Shown: positions 1-7,953 of the stretch, in pieces | Position numbering within the stretch: the stretch's first letter is position 1 | How the letters are laid out: each line of letters starts with the position of its first letter | Origin: Entamoeba invadens IP1 | Lineage: Eukaryota; Evosea; Mastigamoebida; Endamoebidae | NCBI RefSeq assembly: GCF_000330505.1 | Contig: NW_004440255.1 | Span: forward strand, 55,389-67,546 | Reading direction: 5' to 3' | Length of the DNA stretch: 12,158 bases | Notes under the pieces: generated by a model | What the model was told of the DNA's origin: nothing | Seen by the model: only the letters and a program-made list of their open reading frames with translations | Database searches by the model: none | Made by a program: the position numbers and the translations under genes

Positions 1-1
1 T

Positions 2-643
2 CTTTTCGCTCAATTAACACACTTCATATGTGAATGTGTGCAGTTTATTCCTTTTAATGCAAATTGTGTAATTTACAACACAAGAAGCTTTATACAAGTG
101 AAAAATGTTAACTGTTAAAATTATTGCAACAATACTATTTCTACGTTGAAATTACCAGATCCAGAAAGTTGAACAACAAAATTTATAAATTCAATAAATG
201 AAAAGATTGATAACTTTGGTAACTACTCGGAACGGAAACCGCTTTTGTTGTCTAAAACTTTTACTCATTTTAACTTTGAAATATTTTCAAATATTTCGTC
301 TATACATTCAACAAAAGGTAACAACATTTTACTTGTTATAAATGGTCACTTTTTTCATAAAACTTGAAGATCGCCTTTTTATTATCGTTGTAAAGATAGA
401 AAATGCAAAGTACAAATTGTGATTTGTGAATATGAAGGAACTGTTAATCATATAACAAAATTTGTTTCTTATAAATATGAAACTGGTATTACTGTTCATT
501 TTGATGAATCTTATTACCCATTAGAAATTGAACGAGCAAACAAATGGATTGATGACAAAGTTAAAGATATCAATAATCGTTTTGAGTCAACAAGGAAATT
601 GTTATCGGGATACGATTCAAGCCATGATACAAGAAGACTAAGA
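2..643 (+). pseudogene. Decayed FLYWCH-like zinc-finger (MULE-type) reading frame, 5' end outside window
   Basis: One frame reads coherently through the whole stretch apart from three stops: TAA 116-118, TGA 170-172 and TGA 365-367. The best part (about 300-500) has the order G-x-x-x-L-x-x-x-x-G-H-x-F followed by YYRCKDRKCKVQI, that is, a Cys-x4-Cys pair embedded in aromatic and basic residues, with histidines later. This resembles the FLYWCH/WRKY-GCM1 type zinc finger that DNA transposons of the MULE class use for DNA binding. The His spacing is not canonical (no clear H-x-H), so the family call is tentative. After it comes a charged helix-like stretch (IERANKWIDDKVKDIN) ending in basic residues at about 630-643. 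The frame then runs straight into the terminal repeat of element A, so the gene is cut there. With stops on both sides of the finger it is non-functional. It could also be a host gene with the same finger. Confidence 0.4.
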
Positions 644-704
644 AAAGTGAGGCGAGAAACCCACACCTGAAGAAAAAACCGCACCCATTTTCTTTTTTCT
701 TCTT
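644..704 (+). repeat. Left terminal inverted repeat of element A
   Basis: It reads AAAGTGAGGCGAGAAACCCA at its outer end and continues through a GCACCCATTTT block. It matches the reverse complement of 2286-2345. It is GC-richer than the surrounding DNA. Confidence 0.75.
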
Positions 705-1212
705 TGAAAAGCTGTTAAATGAAAAAAGGTTCAGTCTTAGTTTTTTGGTCAATTGAGAATGTTCTTATAATTAAAATACAATATAAAAACCACATGAAAT
801 TAACCTTAAATAACAAATATAAATTATTATGAAATTAAAAATGAATGTATAATATCATAATATTTTCTAAAAAAAAGTGATTAATAAGCTTTTGAACTTA
901 TTTTAGGTTTAATTTTAATATAATTTATTAAATGTTTAGATTAAAAAATATAATATAAGGTTCACTTCTTAATACATACTTTAAACAATTAATTAATGAT
1001 TAGTTTAATATAGTTTCTAAACCATAAATTGTTATTAAGTTTATTAACCATAAAAATACTAATAAGTAATCAATAATTTATATCCACTTTAAACCCATTT
1101 CTAATAGTTAATAAATTGTATTTATCAACCACTTAAACATAATAAATAACACATAAAACAAACATTAGTCGCGCGTAATTTGCATTATCTGATTGTTAAT
1201 TTATATTCGCTA

Positions 1213-1236
1213 AAATAAATAAATAAATAAATAAAA
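1213..1236. repeat. AAAT tetranucleotide microsatellite
   Basis: Roughly six tandem copies of AAAT lie inside element A, just upstream of a GC-richer patch with a GGGGATCCGC motif. It is a simple repeat with no function evident. Confidence 0.8.
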
Positions 1237-1264
1237 TTGCCAAACGGTAATGGGGATCCGCAAC

Positions 1265-1303
1265 AACTCAACAAAAACACATCTCTGTTGTTTGTGTTGA
1301 GTT
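1265..1303. repeat. Short inverted repeat (hairpin) inside element A
   Basis: AACTCAAC (1265-1272) pairs with GTTGAGTT (1296-1303). The pairing extends inward with one or two mismatches (AAAAACA against TGTTTGT). It lies in the only GC-richer patch of the element interior. Its role is unknown. Confidence 0.6.
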
Positions 1304-2285
1304 TGAATATTTGAACTTGTTTATCTTAATTTTAAGTTTTCATAAAAGTTTTTTGAGGAAAAATAATGGTGGATATAAAACCCATTTAATTTTTCAACAA
1401 CTTAAGTCGTTTTAACAGTTTATATTAATATAATTTTAATAATATGTATAGTTTGTTGGTGGTGTTTTTATGAATATTTTTATTAAAATTATTTAATTTA
1501 ATTTAAGTTATTAATTCGTAAAAAAATAAATATTAGAAATATAATAAATTTTTATTATAATTGATAATAATTGTTATGATTAAAAACACATTCTGTAACT
1601 TCTCTTTATAATGTTACAGTATGATATAAAGCAGTGATACATAATAGAATTGTTGATGTACAATCGTTTGCATATCAAAATTTTTGTTTTAATTTACAAC
1701 TTAATAAAAAAAGATATGTGTCAAAAAAGACATAACTTGACTTTTTTTATTGTTTTTGAACTTATTTAAAAATAATGATATTAAACACACAACAGAGCTA
1801 TAATATAACATATTCACAAAAACATAATTGATTTTGACTTGTGAGTATTATAGATATAAAAGAAAATATTTTGATCAAAAAATAAACATTTGTCCAGAAA
1901 AAAGCAAATCTCTGAATATTTTTACTATACATTACTATATTATAGAATTTGTCTTGTAAAAATATAAACTATTTTTAGAAATTACGTTTTGATGAACTAT
2001 TACAAGTTAAAAAATATAGTTTAAATAATTAAACTATATACATAGTTTATATAATAGTATATTTGTTTTTTTGAATAAACACAAATATAAACACTGTTAT
2101 AACAAACTAAAAGTACGTAAAAAATCCGGGCCATTTTTGTTCTTTGATAGTTCATTTTGAATCAAACTCGAATCATTTTTTATTTTTTAAATAAAAAACA
2201 CCAAAAAGAAAGAAAAAGAAACTATAATAACCCGACTTTTTTATTTTTTACATGTTCTGGAAGTAAAAAACACAATAATTTGGGT

Positions 2286-2345
2286 AAAAGAAGAAAAAAA
2301 ATGGGTGCGGGTTTTTCTCCAGGTGTGGGTTTCTCGCCTCACTTT
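2286..2345 (-). repeat. Right terminal inverted repeat of element A
   Basis: This is the reverse complement of 644-704 with a few mismatches. Its outer end is CTCGCCTCACTTT. The end of element B begins only 8 bp further on. Confidence 0.75.
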
Positions 2346-2353
2346 ACGGGACC

Positions 2354-2447
2354 TATAGGGGTGTGATAAAATGGTTACTACCCCAAAAATGGTTACTGTC
2401 AGTGTAGAACTTCTTTTTTGTAAAAATGAAAAACATTTTATTTAACA
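2354..2447 (+). repeat. Left terminal inverted repeat of element B
   Basis: It begins TATAGGGGTGTG, contains AATGGTTACT twice and then CAGTGTAGAACTTC, and ends in ACATTTTATTTAACA. About 90 of 94 bases match the right arm. Confidence 0.8.
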
Positions 2448-2616
2448 AAATTAAAATGGAAATTGAAAATGAAAAAGCGGACTTTTGGGTTCATTGAATA
2501 AATTTTTTGATTTGAATAAGTAAAAATAGATGGAGTGTGTGTAAAATATCAAACCATAATTGAATTAACAATTAATTATATTTATATTATTAATTTTATA
2601 AGGTAATAAACCATAG

Positions 2617-2796
2617 TTAATAATTAAGTCAAATTATAAAACTCCTGCCCAAATTAAAAACGTTTGTGCCAATGTCGTGTTCATTTTATGCGCTTTTTGG
2701 TATCGACTTACCAAAGGGCGATCCCTTTCTGACTTTTTTATTATTGCGGACTTGTTCTTGTTATTATGTCTACTTGTAAATACATATTATATATAA
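2617..2796. other. GC-richer patch inside element B, open on both strands, with hairpins
   Basis: The plus strand is open for 59 codons (2617-2796) and the minus strand for 50 codons (2634-2786). Neither shows a clear start codon context. The minus reading is rich in Lys, Arg, Asn and Ser (for example KSAIIKKSERDRPLVSRYQ) and looks more like a soluble protein. The plus reading is hydrophobic. The patch also contains AAAGGG-CGAT-CCCTTT (2713-2728) and a TTTGGT/ACCAAA pair, that is, small hairpins. It may be a scrap of the original transposase or captured DNA. I do not recognise a family. Confidence 0.25.
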
Positions 2797-3824
2797 TATT
2801 TTTGAATTAATGGAAATACAAATTTTAATGTTTAAATTGTTATTGTTATTTTGTGTCACTTAACTTAAATGGCAGTCCATTTGCCACATTATTTTAACAC
2901 CACTTTTGGGGTTTTAATGTTCATAACTCGTGTTTTAGGTTTATAAGTTTTAATTTGTTTATTGGTTTAATTTAGTTATTTATTAATAAATTATAGTTTA
3001 ATTATTTGAACTTTTAATTAAAACTCTATAATAAATAAAACAATAAATTGATTAGTTATATTATAATATTTTGAATTATATAATAACTGTTTATCGTTTT
3101 AATTTAATTTAAATGTTATTTTTCGATATACTATATAATAATAACAATATTATTTGAATATAGTAAACTGGTTTTATTTATAGAAGTCTTTAATAAAATA
3201 ATCAACATGGTTTATTTTGTACATATCTTTGAACCAAGTGGTTCTTATCAATCAAATTTAGAATCTCAATCATCTCTTGATGTTTGTATGTAAGTTGAAT
3301 AATGCATATGTTTATTATATAATAATTTTAATTTTTTATATGAAGTAAAATATGGGATCATTGAAATACATTTATTTATAATACAAAAGTATCTACATGT
3401 ATTTAGTTTATAAAAGTAAACATAAAATGATTGTCAACAGATTTAATATACATGTTTGTAATATGTTGTATTGTATAAATTGTATATATCATCGAGTTTT
3501 TTATAAATATTGAAAATATTCAGACTTAAAAATCAGTCAAAAATACAAATTATTATAAAAAAATGAAAGATTGATGATTACTATTAGAATGATCTGTATA
3601 AAATACAATTTTAGTTCACACAAAAACATTTTTATAACAATTATTAAATTAAAATAAAAAAAATAATATAAAAAGAACGAATTGTTTTTCGAATGTAATT
3701 CTTAATTTAATTGGCTGTTTTAAAAAATCTTGACTCATTTTCATCTGACTAAAATAAACTTTCCCAAAAGTGCATTAAAAACAACAAAAAATAATTCTAA
3801 AAAATTTATACTTTTTGTTGAAAA

Positions 3825-3918
3825 TGTTAAATAAAATGTTTTTTCTTTTTACAAAAAAGAAGTTCTACACTGACAGTAACCATTTTTTGGGTAGTAACCA
3901 TTTTTTCACACCCCTATA
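3825..3918 (-). repeat. Right terminal inverted repeat of element B
   Basis: This is the reverse complement of 2354-2447 with about four mismatches, outer end CACCCCTATA. Beyond it the sequence changes to CATTGACCACCACC. Confidence 0.8.
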
Positions 3919-3992
3919 CATTGACCACCACCACCTTTACCAAAAAAATATTTGCCGCGAGTGTTTTTTGAAGAGAGTCCACTTTTCAGCCA

Positions 3993-4136
3993 CTGTTTGT
4001 GCGTCCCCATGTCACCCACTTTCCTTGTCCGTACTGTGTGGACGCGGATGTGGTTCCCCCCCCCGCTTGCGGGGGGGTCAGGGGGGATCCGCGCCAAGGG
4101 AGGACTTGGAAAATGGGTGAAACGGTGCACAAACAG
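3993..4136. repeat. GC-rich foldback (long imperfect hairpin) with C9/G7 apex
   Basis: Pairs of complementary blocks are arranged symmetrically around about 4066. CTGTTTGTGC (3993-4002) pairs with GCACAAACAG (4127-4136). TCACCCACTTTCC (4012-4024) pairs with GGAAAATGGGTGA (4108-4120). GCGGAT (4044-4049) pairs with ATCCGC (4087-4092). The C9 run (4056-4064) pairs with G7 (4071-4077) across a GCTTGC turn. The surrounding DNA is extremely AT-rich, so both the composition and the symmetry are striking. It could be a foldback MITE, a structured non-coding RNA gene, or recently acquired foreign DNA. Open frames across it on both strands are explained by the lack of A/T-rich stop codons and are not called as genes. 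No tRNA A/B boxes or 5S pattern were seen. Confidence 0.65.
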
Positions 4137-4329
4137 ACTGTTTGAGTGCGGCTTTCGGTGCCTTCTTTTTAATGCTCCGTCTCGCTCGGTTTTCACTGAC
4201 TCGAGGTGAATTTTCACATTTCTTGAATTCGGGAACCAGACCTAATATTATCCCAGTTTCCTATTTACTATAATTTTAATTTGAATATGATTCGAAATAA
4301 AAATAATCTATTTTTAGATGTGTTGGTTA

Positions 4330-4494
4330 ATGTTGGTCCCTCACTTTACAACAAAAAGAAGAATAAGAGAGAGAAGACGTAAATGTTTTCCTGATACCAC
4401 TTGTGATTTCCATCCACATTATGAAGATTATCTTGTTTTTAGAAACGAGATCGAGATAAGCATTAACCTGATTATAACTTTACGTGTTATTTAA
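4330..4494 (+). CDS. Short coding-like open frame, possibly the severed continuation of the FLYWCH-like pseudogene
   Basis: An ATG-initiated frame of 54 codons ends at TAA 4492-4494. It is strongly basic at first (RRIRERRRK) and then reads CFPDTTCDFHPHYEDYLVF, which is far more protein-like than expected from AT-rich intergenic DNA. The basic block is encoded by AAGAAGAATAAG (4356-4367). This nearly repeats AAGAAGACTAAG at 631-642, at the end of the FLYWCH-like frame and in the same codon phase. That would fit one gene split by an insertion, with the repeat as target duplication. No family is recognised. The ATG itself may be fortuitous, and the 3' end may be degenerate. Confidence 0.3.
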   Translation: MLVPHFTTKRRIRERRRKCFPDTTCDFHPHYEDYLVFRNEIEISINLIITLRVI

Positions 4495-5592
4495 TACTTA
4501 AAATGTATAATTAATTGAAGTCAAATTTGACAATAAATTAATATGTTTGAAAAGCATTTCAGAAACAAAGGCTGTCTAATTATATTTTACTTTATAAAAC
4601 TTGATAAATTTTTAATTTAAAATAACATTTTTTATAAAAATGTTGTTTATATTTATTGTTTAAAACGAATTTTTAATTATTTCGAAGTTTAAATGTATAT
4701 ATTTTTTGGTGATGAAAAAAGTTGAAAGCGATGTTTGGGTTTTAAAATGAGCATTGTATTTACAGTCTAAATAATAAAAATCAATAAAAAATAAAAGTTT
4801 TTGTTTAAGTATTGTGATAAAACATTTTTCATAAAATAAAATAGACATTTTAAAATACGTTTTAGATTGAATACATATTCATTAATTGAAATAATGTGTT
4901 TAAATAAAACAACAACAATATTTAATAACAAACTATTTTAAGTTATATTAACATCTGTCTTGTTGTATATTTTAGTCACAGGAAAAATGCTCAAAATAAA
5001 TAATATGCAAATTCAAAATATACAAATTTTATAGTTTTCTAAATTATCAAATTTATATTTTTGATGTTTTTTTTTGCTTTGACATTATTTTAAATAACCC
5101 AATTCAATCAAAAATCAAAATGAACAATTTTTTAAAAATAAATAAAAAATGTGTATTTTTTAAATTATTAACTGGTATTATTGAAATTTGAAAATTTTTA
5201 AAAATATGTAAAATTTATTATAACATATAAATTATAAAAAATATTATTCAAAAATAATTAAATATGTAAAATAAATAATAAAAATACAATAATTTAAAAT
5301 AGTACCTATGAACAATTTATCGTTATTTTTTATTACAATTATTTTTTTACTTTATATTGTATTGTAATTTTTAGCATCGATTACCCATATTTTTATTATA
5401 AAAATGCATAATATAAATAAAACCATATTTTATTGTAAGATAAAAGAAAAACAATTTAATTCAATTCAAATTATTTTTTTTGACTTAAATAATAAAAATA
5501 AACAACACAAACCAATATTTAAACCCTTTTTTAATATGATCAAACAATTACAAAAAGATACACCGTTTGTTCTTTAACAATAAAAACTGACT
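4495..5592. other. AT-rich intergenic stretch without a supported gene
   Basis: This is about 1.1 kb of very AT-rich DNA with runs of A and T and short AT palindromes. One 62-codon minus-strand frame (4660-4848) is hydrophobic and low-complexity and is not called. No RNA gene, promoter or repeat could be supported. Confidence 0.6.
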
Positions 5593-6000
5593 TCGGACAT
5601 CGCATCATATGATGGTAATCAAATGACTGAAAACTCGTTTCTTAATAAATCACAATATACACGAATTGTTATTATATCCGAAATACCAACTCATATTTGG
5701 CTAAGCTCAAAGAGATGTTAATACATGTCACACTTGAAGAAAAACTTGAAACTAATGGAAATGGTTGTAAATAACCATGCATCAAAATGATGATGAACTT
5801 GGGGTTAAGTTGTTAAATTGCATCGTAGCAATTGCTCGAAAATAACAATCATATTATACATATCTTTAAAAACAAAAAAGATCACAGTATATTGTCGACT
5901 ATTTAACATAACCAACAATGGTAACAGTTTCAAAAAAAACATCTTTGTAAATCAATTTAGTCTTTGAACCATCATTTTTAGATTTGTCATTCGATTGTTA
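5593..6000 (+). pseudogene. Decayed coding remnant of unknown family
   Basis: Base composition rises here and protein-like sequence appears in successive frames. First comes a 42-codon block from 5593 (SYDGNQMTENSF, then YTRIVIISEIPTHIWL) to TAA 5719-5721. A second block in another frame (SYLAKLKEMLIHVTLEEKL) ends at TAA 5772-5774. A third block from 5777 (DDELGVKLLNCIVAIARK) ends at TAA 5843-5845 and continues in frame past further stops (QSYYTYL, SQYIVDYL) to about 6000. The order, lack of overlap and amino-acid quality suggest a single old gene with several frameshifts and stops. I cannot name the family. It lies about 390 bp beyond the 3' end of the kinase pseudogene, on the opposite strand. 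Confidence 0.4.
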
Positions 6001-6384
6001 ATAATTATAATTATGGCTAATTTTATAATTATATTCAGTAAAAATTCAAAAAAATAATAAACATTTTAAAAATATTATTAATTAATTAATTAAATGTTTA
6101 TACAATTTGTGTTTAAATGTTTGTAATTATTGATATCAAAAACCTTAATAAAAACAACTTGTTATCAATAAAATGCAAACCAATTCAAAATAGTGGATAA
6201 TCAGAATATACCACAATAATGTTTAAATACCCTCCTATCATTTTTTGACATAAAAACACAATAAAAGAGAAATATTATAATTATAATTATTAAAATTTTT
6301 ATGTCACATTTTGCATTTAAAAGTATAGCAACTGCTATAACTCATTTTATGTTTAAATAGTAAATTAGTTTAATATTAAAAAAA
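6001..6384. other. AT-rich spacer downstream of the kinase pseudogene
   Basis: This contains AATT and TTAAT repeats around 6077-6095 and no supported gene. On the minus strand, the kinase stop codon and what follows read TAATTTTTTT. This fits the short TAATT-plus-pyrimidine polyadenylation signal usual in Entamoeba, which often overlaps the stop. Confidence 0.5.
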
Positions 6385-7953
6385 TTAGTTTAAACACAAC
6401 TCCAAAGTGTGTACTACTTCTTTTATTATTGGACGATTGTTCGTATCTTGTTTCCAACATTTAGAAAAGATACTAAAAATGTTATCATTCACCGATAAAC
6501 TTTTGTTCAAATGCTTTCCTGAAATAACAAACTCGGCTATTTTCCATGGAAATTTGAATTCATCTTTTGGGTACGCCTCACACCACCCAACACATTCGTA
6601 TATTGTTACTCCAAATGAAAAGATGTCAGCACTCATCTTGTACTTTTCTTTTTTCAAAACTTCAGGTGCCATATAAGTTGGTGTTCTAATATCTTTAGTG
6701 AATGTCATGTTTGTCATCAACAAGTTGACGTTTCGACTACTTTTAAAGTCAGTCAATTTCACATTAACCTTTTCAATAGTCTCAAGTGAAAAGACTAATA
6801 TGTTGTCTGGTTTGATGTCTCTCTGTAATATCCCATTTTCGTGTAAATACAATATTCCTTTAGCAGCGTCAAGACAAATTATCACTCTTAACTTCATGTC
6901 AATTTCATTCGAAGTTTTGTGTTTCATCAAGTCTTGAAGACTTCCATACGTCGCAAATTCGGTGACCATACACACTTTATTACGTGCAAAAACGGCGCCA
7001 TAGAAGCGAACGACAAATTCACTGCGGAACTTATCTAACATCTCAACCTCCTTTTTAAATTCTTCCATTGACTCTTCATTGTTTTCGACTTCTTTCATCC
7101 TTTTAATTGCTACTTTGTTTCCAATGTAATTCCTAATGTAAACAACACCAAAGGAGCCTTCACCTATCTTCTTTTCGCAAATTACTTCGTCGGCATCAAG
7201 GTTGCTCGACTTCTCGCTCTCAAACTTAATGGGTAAGTTCAGGGACATCTGCTCACCCTTCGACGTATTAAAAAAGACAATTGCAATAGTTTCACTGATG
7301 CTACATGTGCACAGAGGTGTTACAAATATTTCAAATTCAACGGCTTTCCCAGATGAAAGTGTTGCAAGAGATGGAGTTACCTTGATGGTGTACTTCTCAC
7401 TTGTCGTTTTGTACGTCAATTGGACTTTCACAGTGTGTTTCGAGTTGTTTCCAACACAGAGGAGGTCACGACTTAATTTGTCAATTGGAAGTGAACAAAT
7501 TGTATCAAAGTCAACAGAGAAGTCAAGTGATGTTTTGTTCAACGTGACTCCTGGAGAATATTCAATAAAGTTAATGTTCGACTTTTTCATTGAAAACTCG
7601 CATGTGGTCTTTTGTAGTATTTTCTTTGATTTATGTGACTTGTAAATAAGATACACCACAAACATTGTGAATATTAATACTATAATAATAACGACTGTAA
7701 TTACAACGGGAAATACAATTGAAAGCGTTTTGTTTTGATGTTTAAAGCAACTTAATTTATCAATTGAAAGATTGTATTTTGGTGTACAACTTAAACACAA
7801 ATTATTTGTAGCACTTGCACAATACTTTATTGTTGTGTAATATTCACATCTTCTTTTGACCAAAATATAATCATCAACATAATTTTGGCAAAAATCAGAT
7901 GACACACACAACTTACACTTTTCAGCACATTTCTCACACTTCCTTCTGTTCAA
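6385..7953 (-). CDS. Longest uninterrupted frame of the TMK: membrane segment, MSP-like domain and degenerate kinase domain
   Basis: This is 522 codons without a stop; its first codon is TTG, so it is an internal segment, not a true start. Residues 1-70 finish the Cys-rich ectodomain. Residues 77-104 are one membrane helix followed by basic residues (cytoplasmic side). Residues ~126-247 look like a beta-sandwich of the MSP/ASH type. Residues ~258-520 form a protein kinase domain of the tyrosine-kinase-like group. The glycine loop is GEGSFG (264-269), the lysine is VAIK (281-284) and the C-helix Glu is E302. The catalytic loop reads LQRDIKPDN (377-384) with His replaced by Gln. DFG is DFK (402-404). 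The segment before APE (429-431) reads KDIRTPTYMAP, where family members usually have KGIGTP. The Asp, Lys and Asn of the loop remain. If translated, the DFK change alone would probably abolish or cripple catalysis. Confidence 0.75.
   Translation of the reverse strand: MNRRKCEKCAEKCKLCVSSDFCQNYVDDYILVKRRCEYYTTIKYCASATNNLCLSCTPKYNLSIDKLSCFKHQNKTLSIVFPVVITVVIIIVLIFTMFVVYLIYKSHKSKKILQKTTCEFSMKKSNINFIEYSPGVTLNKTSLDFSVDFDTICSLPIDKLSRDLLCVGNNSKHTVKVQLTYKTTSEKYTIKVTPSLATLSSGKAVEFEIFVTPLCTCSISETIAIVFFNTSKGEQMSLNLPIKFESEKSSNLDADEVICEKKIGEGSFGVVYIRNYIGNKVAIKRMKEVENNEESMEEFKKEVEMLDKFRSEFVVRFYGAVFARNKVCMVTEFATYGSLQDLMKHKTSNEIDMKLRVIICLDAAKGILYLHENGILQRDIKPDNILVFSLETIEKVNVKLTDFKSSRNVNLLMTNMTFTKDIRTPTYMAPEVLKKEKYKMSADIFSFGVTIYECVGWCEAYPKDEFKFPWKIAEFVISGKHLNKSLSVNDNIFSIFSKCWKQDTNNRPIIKEVVHTLELCLN

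Larger units (their letters stand above)
644..2345. mobile_element. Non-autonomous DNA transposon A with ~60 bp terminal inverted repeats
   Basis: The first ~60 bases (644-704, beginning AAAGTGAGGCGAG) recur as the reverse complement at 2286-2345 (ending CTCGCCTCACTTT) with only a few mismatches. Identity stops sharply at the outer borders and fades on the inner side, as expected for transposon ends. The 1.6 kb interior is extremely AT-rich and has no credible transposase frame. It holds an AAAT microsatellite, a hairpin and an AT palindrome at 2015-2038 (TATAGTTTAA, 4-base loop, inverse). No direct target duplication is visible immediately outside the two ends (left GACTAAGA, right ACGGGACC), so one flank has probably been rearranged. 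It is inserted at the end of the FLYWCH-like pseudogene. The superfamily is not assigned; the neighbouring finger remnant makes a MULE relative possible. Confidence 0.7.
2354..3918. mobile_element. Non-autonomous DNA transposon B with 94 bp terminal inverted repeats
   Basis: The left end 2354-2447 and the reverse complement of 3825-3918 align over 94 bases with about four mismatches. The ends read TATAGGGGTGTG and CACACCCCTATA. This fits an element starting TAGGGG and flanked by a duplicated TA, as in Tc1/mariner-like elements, though the TATA could equally be part of the repeat. Each terminal repeat contains AATGGTTACT twice, about 19 bases apart, a typical layout for transposase binding sites. 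The 1.4 kb interior has no intact transposase, only a GC-richer patch open on both strands (2617-2796) and a short open frame at 3207-3293 (28 codons from an ATG). The high similarity of the two arms suggests fairly recent mobility. Confidence 0.75.

Noticed and set aside
2015..2038. AT palindrome TATAGTTTAA-loop-TTAAACTATA
   Set aside because: It is a perfect 10-base stem, but such AT palindromes are expected in DNA this AT-rich, so no separate function is claimed.
2157..2366. A 69-codon plus-strand frame
   Set aside because: It runs through the right terminal repeat of element A and into the end of element B. The translation is low-complexity Lys/Asn/Phe and Gly/Phe.
3815..4217. Overlapping open frames of 85-103 codons on both strands over the GC-rich island
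   Set aside because: GC-rich sequence lacks stop codons by chance. The translations are low-complexity (Pro/Gly/Arg runs), overlap the element B repeat, and follow the foldback symmetry and not codon structure.
3919..4260. tRNA, 5S rRNA, SRP or RNase P RNA gene in the GC-rich island
   Set aside because: No A/B boxes, cloverleaf or recognisable conserved core motif could be found by eye on either strand. It is kept only as an unassigned foldback.
4660..4848. A 62-codon minus-strand frame
   Set aside because: Composition is that of AT-rich non-coding DNA (Ile, Phe, Lys, Leu, Tyr). No motif, promoter or neighbour supports it.
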